A DNA stretch of 44,720 nucleotides from JAWXBM01 sp964602895 (GTDB lineage: Bacteria; Pseudomonadota; Gammaproteobacteria; Xanthomonadales; SZUA-36). The DNA is taken from positions 1-44,720 of the forward strand of contig CAZRTG010000005.1 in the NCBI GenBank assembly GCA_964602895.1, written 5' to 3'. The notes beneath the pieces are model-generated. The model was not told the origin of the DNA, ran no database searches, and saw only the letters and a program-made list of their open reading frames with translations. A program made the translations under genes and the position numbers. Below, piece by piece: positions 1 to 8,012 of the stretch (the stretch's first letter is position 1; the number at the start of each line of letters is the position of its first letter).

Positions 1-1111
1 CTACGAGTTCGTTGGGTAATGAGCTGCCATGCGCTGCGCTGCGGAACAGTTTGGAGGTAATCGACATGAACAGGGCGGCAGGCACACCTTTGCCGGAAAC
101 GTCGCCAATGATGAAGAACAACTTTTTCCGCACATTGCCCCGCTCACCTTTGGCATTGCGGTCTTCCAGAAAGAAGCAATCGTACAGATCTCCGCCTACT
201 TCCTTGGCAGATCGCATCATGGCTTCCACCGCTACCTGTTTGTCGATTTTTGCCAGATAGCCTGAAGAGGGCAACATTTTTCTTTGTATTTCTTTGGCTA
301 CGGCCAGCTCGGTGTTGATGCGCTCCTGGGTTGCCACGTTCTCGGCCAGTTTTTTGATCGACTCATCCAGCGTCTGCTCCATGTAAATAAACGAGCGGGC
401 CAGGGCACCGATTTCATCATGGTGCTTTGCCGCCAGCGGGCTGATTTCGTGTTGTAGCTGATGAAGCTGGTCCAACGGCGTCACCGCCAGCTTCTCTGCG
501 TGCGCACTTAACCGGGTCAATGGCCGGGAGATGCGATTGATCAGCCAATAGCTGGCGGCAATGGCAATCACCAATAAAACAAGGATGATGATTTGCTGCC
601 GCAGGATGGTGGCAATGATCTGTTGTCGAATCAGTTCGGTGTCCATGCCGACCAGAACGTAGCCGGCCACACCGCCCAGAATGGGCGAAATCATGTTCTG
701 ATAGGAATGATCATCAACGGCCTGTGATTGCGTTGTGTCCCGTGTTGCTGTGTAGTGAACGGCTTTGGAATGGCCGGTTAATTGATTGACCAGTGTGCTG
801 ATTTCCGGTGGAATGCCCGGTGCGAAGGTGTGGACCATCACCTCGCCTTCCTGACTGGCTATCACGATGTGCGATACACCCACAATACCCAGATACTCAT
901 CAATCATGGATTGCAGGGTGGCAGCCTGGTCATTCAACAACGGCGTTACGCTGGCATCGGCAATGATACGCGCCAGCGATTGACCTTTGACTTCAAACTC
1001 TGCGGTCATGGCCTGGTGTAAAGACCAGGCTGAAATGAGGGAAATCGAACCCGAGATCAGGCCAAACAGCAAGACCACCACGATCAGGGTTTTTTTAAAG
1101 AGTTTCGACAT
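1..1111 (-). CDS. HAMP-domain SpoIIE-family (PP2C-type) phosphatase receptor, partial
   Basis: The gene is open to the left edge, so its C-terminus is missing. Reading from the ATG at 1111, there is an N-terminal membrane helix (LIVVVLLFGLISG), about 140 residues of likely periplasmic sensor, a second helix (IIILVLLVIAIAASYWLI), a HAMP segment beginning NRISRPLTRLSAHAEKLA, a short helical linker with VAKEIQRKMLP, and the start of a SpoIIE/PP2C phosphatase with the signature GDVSGKGVPAALFM. Such proteins dephosphorylate anti-sigma-factor antagonists or similar partners in response to an external signal. The start overlaps the end of the upstream binding-protein gene by 17 nt, so the two are probably translated together and the binding protein may present ligand to this sensor. 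The family is clear; the ligand and the partner are unknown. Confidence 0.85.
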   Translation of the reverse strand, partial: MSKLFKKTLIVVVLLFGLISGSISLISAWSLHQAMTAEFEVKGQSLARIIADASVTPLLNDQAATLQSMIDEYLGIVGVSHIVIASQEGEVMVHTFAPGIPPEISTLVNQLTGHSKAVHYTATRDTTQSQAVDDHSYQNMISPILGGVAGYVLVGMDTELIRQQIIATILRQQIIILVLLVIAIAASYWLINRISRPLTRLSAHAEKLAVTPLDQLHQLQHEISPLAAKHHDEIGALARSFIYMEQTLDESIKKLAENVATQERINTELAVAKEIQRKMLPSSGYLAKIDKQVAVEAMMRSAKEVGGDLYDCFFLEDRNAKGERGNVRKKLFFIIGDVSGKGVPAALFMSITSKLFRSAAHGSSLPNELV

Positions 1112-2390
1112 CAGGTGCCCAGGTTTGCCAGTTCTGGATGGTTTCGTACAGACCATCGTTAATGGTGTTGAAGTAAACCTGACTCAGGCCCTGGTTATTG
1201 TCGGGGCTGAATTCCAATGCTTGCTCAATGCCCAGGTCGTAGTCGGTAAGACTGTTCATAATGGCCGGAATCCGGCTGCGGTCCAGGTCCTCACCCATAC
1301 GCCGGAAAACTTCGACCAGCACGCGGGCGTTGAGATAGCCTTCAAGCTCGACAAAACCGGCAGTGACTGACGCCTGTTCACCTCGGCGATCAAGCATCAG
1401 CTGTCGATATTCCTTAATAGCGGGCAGATTGCTTTCGCGATAATTAGGCACGACTTCCGAATTGATCAGACGAGTTGTGTAATCAAATCCGGATGGTTTG
1501 CCAGCCTGTAGCAACAATTGCAGCAGGCTTTCACTGTTGACGAAAGACACATTGGCGATCGGGACATTCCAGCCGGAATCCCTCGCATCCCGGATAAATC
1601 CGGCAGCGGCCTCATAAGCCCCAATGGAGATCACTGCGGTGGCGCCGGAGTTTTTCAGCCGTTCCACCTGCGCTTTATAAGACTCGTCCACTCTGGCTCC
1701 GCGCACATAGCTTGCTTCTTCGGCAATGGTCAGTTGGTGGCGTTTCAAAGCCATGCGGACACCCATCCAGCCACTGCGACCGTAGGCATCAATCTGGTAA
1801 AACACCGCGATGTTCCGGTGACCCGCACCGACCAGGTGGTCAACCAGTCCGGCCGTTTCCTGTGCGTAGGAAGCACGCAGGTTGAAAGCGAACTGATTGT
1901 AGGGAGGCTGACGTTGTGTTTGGGCCCCGGTATAGGGAAAAAACAGATAAATCTGTTGCTCACGGAACAGATCCAGTACGGGCAATACCCGCATGACCGT
2001 TGGCGTGCCCACATAACCCATTAATGCCATGACCTCGTCGTCATTGATCAAGGTCACGGTATTTTTGATGGCCGGATCGGGGTTGTAACCATCGTCATAA
2101 GCTTGCAAGCGAATCGTCCGGCCGTTGATACCGGTGGTTTGGTTGATGTGGTCAAAATAGGCTGTAATGCCGGACATCAGTTCGTTGCCCAGATCAGCCG
2201 AGGCTCCGCTGAAAGCGCCCGACATGCCGACCAGGATTTCCTCACCGGCCGCCAGATGGGCCGGACTTGGGATCGGGTGTTGGGCTATAAAAGGTGCATC
2301 TACGGGCTCATCTGCCGTCAGGCCCGCCGCTAACGTCAGAGCGAACAACCACACCAGCGCAGAGTCAAGCAGATTTTTTTTGGAACGCAT
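1095..2390 (-). CDS. Periplasmic Leu/Ile/Val-type substrate-binding protein
   Basis: The product belongs to the periplasmic binding protein family of branched-chain amino-acid and amide ABC transporters. After a signal peptide (SALVWLFALTLAAGLTA) comes the typical lobe-1 opening EILVGMSGAFSGASADLG, then INGRTIRLQAYDDGYNPDPA and a GYVGTPT ligand-loop segment. I chose the ATG at 2390 because MRSKKNLLDSALVW gives a normal signal-peptide N-region; in-frame ATGs at 2399 and 2444 are possible. No permease or ATPase gene follows. Instead the 3' end overlaps a membrane SpoIIE phosphatase receptor. This suggests a sensory rather than a transport role, with the protein acting as a ligand-loaded co-receptor. 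That role is inferred from context only. Confidence 0.85.
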   Translation of the reverse strand: MRSKKNLLDSALVWLFALTLAAGLTADEPVDAPFIAQHPIPSPAHLAAGEEILVGMSGAFSGASADLGNELMSGITAYFDHINQTTGINGRTIRLQAYDDGYNPDPAIKNTVTLINDDEVMALMGYVGTPTVMRVLPVLDLFREQQIYLFFPYTGAQTQRQPPYNQFAFNLRASYAQETAGLVDHLVGAGHRNIAVFYQIDAYGRSGWMGVRMALKRHQLTIAEEASYVRGARVDESYKAQVERLKNSGATAVISIGAYEAAAGFIRDARDSGWNVPIANVSFVNSESLLQLLLQAGKPSGFDYTTRLINSEVVPNYRESNLPAIKEYRQLMLDRRGEQASVTAGFVELEGYLNARVLVEVFRRMGEDLDRSRIPAIMNSLTDYDLGIEQALEFSPDNNQGLSQVYFNTINDGLYETIQNWQTWAPDVETL

Positions 2391-2485
2391 GGCTCTCATA
2401 TCGACCTTGTCTGCATTTTGGCTGTTACAGCATGGTTTCTTCAACCGTCAGTTGCAACCGCTTCGGCAGGAAGATTAAAAGAACA

Positions 2486-2578
2486 TTAAAGGGGACGGGG
2501 CAAATTAACCCGAGTTAATTAGCCCCGTCCCCTTTAAGTGCCCGTTAAGTGCGTATTAATTAGCCCCGTCCCCTTTAA
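2486..2578. repeat. REP-like palindromic repeat: one inverted pair plus one extra copy
   Basis: A 23-nt sequence with the core ggggacggggc occurs at 2486-2508. Its reverse complement is at 2515-2537 (one mismatch, 6-nt loop) and again at 2556-2578, identical to the second copy. The first two copies can form a very stable hairpin. The arms end in ttaa and the core is GC-rich, like the REP/REPIN sequences mobilised by REP-associated tyrosine (Y1) transposases in gammaproteobacteria. No such transposase is in this window. The element sits in the intergenic region between the divergent binding-protein and SulP genes. The remaining bases of the 2391-2700 gap show nothing else I can name. Confidence 0.8.
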
Positions 2579-2700
2579 GATCTATATACTGTCGCGCTTC
2601 TTTTCATTATTGAGCCTTCGGGAATTTCCGGGCAGGGCTCATTTTCCCTCATAAGATTTAACCGTCTGATGAATTTCGGGCTTGGGTATGGTGTGCGCTG

Positions 2701-4278
2701 GTGATTTTCAATTTGTTTGTCAAAAAAAATGGTAACTGGAAAGACGATTCGCTGTCGGGTTTGACGGTATCTCTGGCTTTGGTACCGGAAGCGATTGCGT
2801 TTTCATTTATTGCCGGAGTCGACCCGGTGGTTGGGCTGTGGTCGGCGGTATTTCTGGGTTTGATCACGTCGGCTTTTGGTGGCCGACCGGGCATGATTTC
2901 GGGCGCAACCGGCGCGATTGCGGTGGTTGTAGCCAAAGTGGTTGAACAGGGCAATGCAATCGGACTTGAGCAAGGTATAGAAAATCTGGGGATGCAGTAT
3001 CTGGTGGCTACGCTGATTATTGCCGGCCTGATTCAGGCCATGGTGGCGGTGCTCAAGCTGGGGCGATTTATCCGCCTGGTGCCTTATCCGGTGATGATGG
3101 GTTTTGTTAATGGCCTGGCGATCCTGATTCTGTTTGCCCAGTTCGATTCTTTTCGAGGCGTCGATGGAAACTGGTTACAAACACCCCAACTGGTGGTGAT
3201 GGGCGGCCTGGCGCTGCTGACCATGGGTGTGATTCAGTTTTTTCCCAAAATCACCCAGGCCGTACCATCCATTCTGGTGGCGATTGTGGGCGTGAGTTTG
3301 CTGAGTTATTTCAATGTGTTTGATACCAAAACCGTAGGCGATGTGCTGTTTGAAGGTACCGGCAGTGCCCAGCTGAGCGGCTTGTTACCGCAACTGAGCT
3401 GGCCTGGCGACATCATCTGGACCACCGAAACCCTGTTGCTGATCGGGGGCGTTGCCGCCACGGCAGCCATGGTTGGCCTGATCGAGTCGCTGATGACCTT
3501 GCAGTTGATCGACGACATGACCGAAACCCGCGGCCAGGGCAATCGCGAGTGTTTTGCCCAGGGTGGAGCGAACATACTGTCCGGCCTGTTTGGTGGCATG
3601 GGCGGTTGCGCCATGATTGGCCAGAGCCTGATCAACATCAAGTCCGGTGGACGCGGCCGCACCTCGGGCATCGTGGCGGCGCTGGCGCTGATGGTACTGA
3701 TCCTGATGGGCGGCCCGGTGATCACACAGATACCCATCGCAGCACTGGTGGGTGTGATGTTCATGGTGGTAATCGGCACTTTTGAGTGGGCTACGTTCAG
3801 AACCCCGGGCAAACTGCCGGTATCCGAAATCATGGTGATCCTGGTGGTCACCTTGATCACCGTGTTCATGCACAATCTGGCCCTGGCGGTACTGGCAGGC
3901 GTTGTCGTTTCTGCCTTGGTGTTTGCCTGGGAAAGCTCACAGCACGTCTGGCTGAATCCGCACGACATGCCGGATGGCTCGCGCATCTATAACCTCAAGG
4001 GGGTGTTGTATTTTGGCTCGGTGCGAGAGTTTTCTGAAAACATGTCACCAGCCACCGACCCGGATGAGGTCATTATCGATTTCAAGGAAGCCCGTGTGGC
4101 GGATTATTCCAGCATGGAAGCTTTGAATGCTTTAACCGAACGCTATCGGAAAGCGGGTAAACGACTGCGTTTGAGACATTTGAGCCCCGCCTGCCGCAGC
4201 CTGATCAAATCAGCCGGCAGTCTGGTGCTGATTGAAGTGGCGCAAGACGATCCACACTATTTTCCGGCACGCATGTAG
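2701..4278 (+). CDS. SulP family anion permease with C-terminal STAS domain
   Basis: This 525-residue inner-membrane protein belongs to the SLC26/SulP family, which moves sulfate, bicarbonate or other anions. The N-terminal half carries the family opening DSLSGLTVSLALVPEAIAF, the GRPGMISGATGAIAVVVA segment and about ten to twelve hydrophobic helices. Residues from about 430 form a STAS domain ending with VADYSSMEALNAL, the loop usually phosphorylated or nucleotide-binding in STAS folds. The start is a GTG at 2701 with no clear Shine-Dalgarno; no in-frame ATG lies just upstream. It converges on rarA and stands alone, away from the cys genes, so sulfate is only one possible substrate. Confidence 0.9.
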   Translation: MIFNLFVKKNGNWKDDSLSGLTVSLALVPEAIAFSFIAGVDPVVGLWSAVFLGLITSAFGGRPGMISGATGAIAVVVAKVVEQGNAIGLEQGIENLGMQYLVATLIIAGLIQAMVAVLKLGRFIRLVPYPVMMGFVNGLAILILFAQFDSFRGVDGNWLQTPQLVVMGGLALLTMGVIQFFPKITQAVPSILVAIVGVSLLSYFNVFDTKTVGDVLFEGTGSAQLSGLLPQLSWPGDIIWTTETLLLIGGVAATAAMVGLIESLMTLQLIDDMTETRGQGNRECFAQGGANILSGLFGGMGGCAMIGQSLINIKSGGRGRTSGIVAALALMVLILMGGPVITQIPIAALVGVMFMVVIGTFEWATFRTPGKLPVSEIMVILVVTLITVFMHNLALAVLAGVVVSALVFAWESSQHVWLNPHDMPDGSRIYNLKGVLYFGSVREFSENMSPATDPDEVIIDFKEARVADYSSMEALNALTERYRKAGKRLRLRHLSPACRSLIKSAGSLVLIEVAQDDPHYFPARM

Positions 4279-4304
4279 CCATGCCTATGTTGCAGTAGCC
4301 CCCG

Positions 4305-5630
4305 CTATTTTGCTGCCTGGGCGCGCAGCTTGGACCAGTACTCAAGGCGCTTTTTGATCTCGCGTTCAAAGCCACGTTCGGGCGGGTCGTAAAATTGCTG
4401 TCGGGACATCCCTTCAGGAAAATAGTCCTGGCCGGAAAATCCATCGGCTGTGTCGTGGTCGTATTGGTAGCCCGTGCCGTAGCCTTGCAGTTTCATCAGC
4501 GCGGTAGGGGCGTTCAAAATGTGTTTGGGTGGCGTCAAAGAGCCGGTTTCTGCAGCGGCCTTTTGGGCGGCAGCAAAGGCTGAATAAGCGGCATTCGATT
4601 TCGGTGCCGTGGCCAGATAAACCAAAGCCTGGGCTAGCGCCAATTCCCCTTCCGGACTGCCCAGGCGCTCAAATGCCTGCCAGGCCGAAATGCAGATGGG
4701 CAAAGCCTGTGGATCGGCCAGGCCGATATCCTCTACCGCAATGCGGGTCAAACGCCGTGCGATGTATTCAGGCTGCTCGCCACCTGCCAGCATGCGCGCA
4801 AGCCAGTACAGGGCTGCGTCAGCATCCGAGCCGCGCACCGATTTATGCAGTGCGGAAATCAGGTTGAAGTGTGCATCATCGCCTTTGTCATACAAGGGTG
4901 CGCGACGCTGGATCAGCTTCATCACCGCATTTGAATCGAGTTGTTCATCTGGCGCAATGTGCTGCGTCAGCAGTTGTTCCGCCATGGTCAGCAGATAACG
5001 TCCGTCGCCATCGGCCATGGCCAGCAGCATGGTGCGGGCCTGTGCGTCAACCGGCAGGCTTTTTCCAGCATCCTGTTCGGCTTTTTCGATTAGCTGTTCC
5101 AGCGCAGCATGGTCCAGGCGGTTGAGCACAAATACCTGGGTTCTGGATAACAGGGCGGCATTGAGTTCAAAAGAGGGGTTTTCGGTGGTCGCGCCGATAA
5201 AAACAATGGTGCCGTCTTCAAGTACGGGCAAAAAAGCATCTTGCTGTGATTTATTGAAGCGATGGATTTCGTCTACAAACAGCAGAGTGCCTTGTCCATT
5301 GCGCTTGCGAATCCGGGCAGCCTCAAACAGATTGCGCAAGTCTTTTACACCGGAAAATATGGCTGACAATTGCTCGAAATGCAGATCTGTGTGGGTTGAA
5401 AGGATGCGTGCCAGCGTGGTTTTACCACAACCGGGCGGCCCCCAAAGTATCATCGAGGTCAGCCGTCCGCTGTCGACCATTTTACGGATGGGTGCACCGG
5501 GGCCCAGCAGGCCATCCTGACCCACGATCTCGTCAATGGTGCGTGGACGCAGGCGGTCCGGCAGTGGCTGGTTGACGGAAGGCTTGGTGTTTTGTTCGCG
5601 GCCGTGCTCATGGTCAAACAGATCAGACAT
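4305..5630 (-). CDS. rarA: Replication-associated recombination protein A (AAA+ ATPase)
   Basis: RarA (MgsA) is a clamp-loader-like AAA+ ATPase that acts at stalled replication forks with SSB. The 441-residue product has the expected length. It shows the family N-terminal block PLPDRLRPRTIDEIVGQ, Walker A GPPGCGKT (about residues 64-71), Walker B LLFVDEIHRFNKSQQD (about 116-131), sensor 1 IGATTENPSFELNAALLSR and the C-terminal tetramerisation region with YLARMLAGGEQPEYIARRL-type sequence. It lies 22 nt downstream of the mechanosensitive channel gene on the same strand, so the two may be co-transcribed. The lolA and serS neighbours seen in many gammaproteobacteria are absent here. Confidence 0.97.
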   Translation of the reverse strand: MSDLFDHEHGREQNTKPSVNQPLPDRLRPRTIDEIVGQDGLLGPGAPIRKMVDSGRLTSMILWGPPGCGKTTLARILSTHTDLHFEQLSAIFSGVKDLRNLFEAARIRKRNGQGTLLFVDEIHRFNKSQQDAFLPVLEDGTIVFIGATTENPSFELNAALLSRTQVFVLNRLDHAALEQLIEKAEQDAGKSLPVDAQARTMLLAMADGDGRYLLTMAEQLLTQHIAPDEQLDSNAVMKLIQRRAPLYDKGDDAHFNLISALHKSVRGSDADAALYWLARMLAGGEQPEYIARRLTRIAVEDIGLADPQALPICISAWQAFERLGSPEGELALAQALVYLATAPKSNAAYSAFAAAQKAAAETGSLTPPKHILNAPTALMKLQGYGTGYQYDHDTADGFSGQDYFPEGMSRQQFYDPPERGFEREIKKRLEYWSKLRAQAAK

Positions 5631-5652
5631 GCAGATTGCTACTCATCATGGT

Positions 5653-7077
5653 TTACTCAACGGGCGCCGTTTTACTGAGCAGGTCTTCATCAGAACCGCT
5701 GCGTCTTTCGTCCCGCATCTGTTCTTCAACTGACTTGTCGGGCGTGGTGTCAGCCGCTGCTTCAACTTCAATTTCGATTTCAGCAACTGCAGCGGGCTGA
5801 ACCGTTTCCGAAACTACGGGCAGAGTCTTGGATTCAGGTATCTGCCGCTTTCTGCGCAGGTTCACGTTGTAAATGGGCTCTGGCATGATAATGCCCGCAT
5901 CATCGAATGCCTCTTTCACCCGTTGCTGCGCTTCGCTACGGGTTTTCTGAAAGTCGCTTTCCCGCTGATCGATCCAGGCCAGAACTTTCAGAATAATGTT
6001 GGAATCGCCCAGTTCTTGCACCAGGCATAAGACCGGCGGTGTGTTTAAAACCCCCGGCAATTCACTGACCGTCTTGACAGCCAAAGCGCGCGGTAGCGAC
6101 AGGTCAATTTCCGAGTCCACGCCCACCAGGAATTCAAAGCGACGCAAGGGATTTCGTGTGTAATTGATGATGGTAGCCTTGTACACCTTGGCGTTAGGAA
6201 TGCGCAGATGATTGCCTTCCAGGCTCATGAGTATGGTGGCACGCGGAGTCAGCCTGAGTACCTTGCCTTCAATACCCTCGATGTTGATGTAGTCTTCACG
6301 TTGGAATGGCTGGCGCATGCTCAGCAACATGCTGGCGATGTAGTTTTCAACGGTATCGCGAGTAGCGAAGCCAACTGCAAGCCCGACAATACCTACAGCA
6401 CCCAACAAAGAGCCAAGCAAAGCGGGAGCGTCCAACAGCTTCAGCGCAATCACCACACCGGACAGCAGCACTGCGAACTGCAGACCCTGTCGCAGCATGT
6501 CCCGCACAAACCAGTTGGCAGCCATACGATCGAATAGCTTGTCAGCTCTACCAATGAGCCGTGCCAGGAACAGGGAGATGGCAATAATCAGCAAGGCCAA
6601 CAGCAGTAAAGGTGCATTACCCGCCAGATCTTTGAGTTGAGACTCAATACTGTTCAAGGCAGCTTGCATCCGGGTACGCAGAGTCCGATCACGACCAATC
6701 TGGTTGATCACAGTGACGGTGCCGGCGATTCGGTTGGCGAGCTTTTCCGCGTTGTCCAGCGACTCGGTGTCATCCACCGTGCCGGTCAGAAAAATAACGC
6801 CCTGGCTGACATCAACCTGAACGTCATCCATACCCGGCAGATTGGTATAAATATCGGTCAGTCGTTTTCTGATCTGGTCATCACTTGGACGCTCGTCTTC
6901 ATCGGTTTCGATAATCTCTGCCGCTGGCTGAGACTTTGGCTCTGTCGCAGGTTCCGTGATACCGGGAATGGATTGCGCCCATGCTGAGCTCTGCCAACAG
7001 AGCAGCAGTAGCAGACCAAGAAATACGTGCCGGTACGGGCTTTTGCGGCTGACCGCCATGTGAGTTGAAGTGCTCAT
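5653..7077 (-). CDS. BON-domain mechanosensitive channel (MscS family)
   Basis: This 474-residue protein joins a periplasmic BON domain to an MscS channel. It begins with a signal sequence (HVFLGLLLLLCWQSSAWAQ, residues 18-35), followed by an acidic linker, a BON fold at about 66-130 (VDVSQGVIFLTGTVDDTES), membrane helices at about 155-175 and 195-215, and the glycine/alanine-rich pore helix LLGAVGIVGLAVGFATRDTVENYI (about 224-247). An MscS beta domain with EGIEGKVLRLTPRAT follows. The C-terminal 70 residues are acidic and low complexity. The family vents solutes on hypo-osmotic shock; the BON domain, known to bind phospholipids or other envelope parts, may tune gating. It probably forms a transcription unit with rarA downstream. 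Confidence 0.92.
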   Translation of the reverse strand: MSTSTHMAVSRKSPYRHVFLGLLLLLCWQSSAWAQSIPGITEPATEPKSQPAAEIIETDEDERPSDDQIRKRLTDIYTNLPGMDDVQVDVSQGVIFLTGTVDDTESLDNAEKLANRIAGTVTVINQIGRDRTLRTRMQAALNSIESQLKDLAGNAPLLLLALLIIAISLFLARLIGRADKLFDRMAANWFVRDMLRQGLQFAVLLSGVVIALKLLDAPALLGSLLGAVGIVGLAVGFATRDTVENYIASMLLSMRQPFQREDYINIEGIEGKVLRLTPRATILMSLEGNHLRIPNAKVYKATIINYTRNPLRRFEFLVGVDSEIDLSLPRALAVKTVSELPGVLNTPPVLCLVQELGDSNIILKVLAWIDQRESDFQKTRSEAQQRVKEAFDDAGIIMPEPIYNVNLRRKRQIPESKTLPVVSETVQPAAVAEIEIEVEAAADTTPDKSVEEQMRDERRSGSDEDLLSKTAPVE

Positions 7078-7105
7078 GCGGCTTTCATGGTGAATTCAAT
7101 GCCAA

Positions 7106-7147
7106 CTGAAATCAAGCGGCTGAAATCAAGCGGCTGAAATCAAGTGG
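7106..7147. repeat. 14-bp tandem repeat, three units
   Basis: The unit ctgaaatcaagcgg occurs at 7106-7119, 7120-7133 and, with one change (c to t), 7134-7147. It lies just upstream of the BON-MscS gene start (7077), where it could affect promoter spacing. The rest of 7148-7464 shows no gene or RNA I can recognise; it may hold the promoter of the DUF4160 gene. Confidence 0.85.
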
Positions 7148-7476
7148 CTGAATCCTGCATGAGCTTTTCCAGAGTTTCACCTGCGCATTGAGTTCATGGC
7201 AGGCAGTTTGGCACAGGATGGCGGGCCGGGCGTAGCCAAAGGCGAATAATTGATTCGACTGGTAGCCTTGAGCGTCAATCGTACCGTCGAAGAAACTCAG
7301 GATCCGTCCAGACCCTGCATCTCAAAGCTGATTTCCTACACTGACCGCAGTAAATTCCGATACCGCATTTCAGCTGTAACGCTCAATCTACAGGTATTCA
7401 GGTCACTGCAACGTCTGATCCTTTTATGTAGGTAGCAGACACACCTTGATGACCAAATCGTTGGATGTCTGTCAGC

Positions 7477-7716
7477 ATGAGCCCAACCATATTAAGAATT
7501 GGCGGATACCGCCTCTTTTTCTTTTCCAGGGAAGAGTCAAGGATGCATGTTCATGTAGTCTCGGGGGAGGGTGAAGCCAAATATTGGCTGGAACCGTCGA
7601 TTTCCCTGGCCAAGAGCTATAATTATTCTTCAGGCCAATTGCTGGCGATTAAATCACTTGTTGAGGTTCACCAGAATGAGCTCATTACCGCATGGAAAAG
7701 ATACTTCGCCCGTTGA
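7477..7716 (+). CDS. DUF4160 small protein (putative toxin-antitoxin type pair, first gene)
   Basis: The product has about 79 residues and matches DUF4160: it opens MSPTILRIGGYRLFFFSREE, continues with MHVHVVSGEGEAKYWLEP and ends near ELITAWKRYFAR. The MHVHV histidines and the EAKYWL block are the family hallmarks. I chose the ATG at 7477 because the family starts with SPTILRI; an ATG at 7465 adds four residues. DUF4160 genes are very often followed by DUF2442 genes, as here with a 41-nt overlap. The pair is widely suspected to act as a toxin-antitoxin-like module. No enzymatic function is established to my knowledge. Confidence 0.88.
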   Translation: MSPTILRIGGYRLFFFSREESRMHVHVVSGEGEAKYWLEPSISLAKSYNYSSGQLLAIKSLVEVHQNELITAWKRYFAR

Positions 7717-7945
7717 GGTAACACATGTCTCATCACAGGGTGTTTGGCTATTGGCACACGATAAAGAACTGTTCATGTCCTATGAAGATTTTCCCTGGTT
7801 CAAAGACCATCCCATCAAAGCCATCCTGCGCGTAGAAGAACCTTCTCCCGGACATTACTACTGGCCGGATATTGACGTTGATCTGAGCTCAGAAATGATT
7901 GAACATCCAGATCGCTTTCCACTTTGTGCTCTTGGTACCGGGTGA
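7676..7945 (+). CDS. DUF2442 small protein (partner of DUF4160)
   Basis: The product has 89 residues and matches DUF2442. It contains VTHVSSQGVWLLAHDKELFM, the strongly conserved SYEDFPWFKDHP and a C-terminal YWPDIDVDLSSEMIEHPDRF block. The ATG at 7676 lies inside the 3' end of the DUF4160 gene and overlaps it by 41 nt, which implies tight translational coupling. An upstream extension in the same frame exists but would be entirely inside the DUF4160 gene, and family length favours the short form. The function is unknown; the paired arrangement suggests the two proteins act together. Confidence 0.88.
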   Translation: MSSLPHGKDTSPVEVTHVSSQGVWLLAHDKELFMSYEDFPWFKDHPIKAILRVEEPSPGHYYWPDIDVDLSSEMIEHPDRFPLCALGTG

Positions 7946-8012
7946 AGACTGCTCTGAAAGAGGGTTGGTATGATGTGGTGTTACACCCCGGCGTAAGGTT
8001 CAAAGGTAAATA

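Noticed and set aside
3306..3986. 226-residue frame antisense to the SulP gene
   Set aside because: It lies wholly within the well-supported SulP gene and has no recognisable family features.
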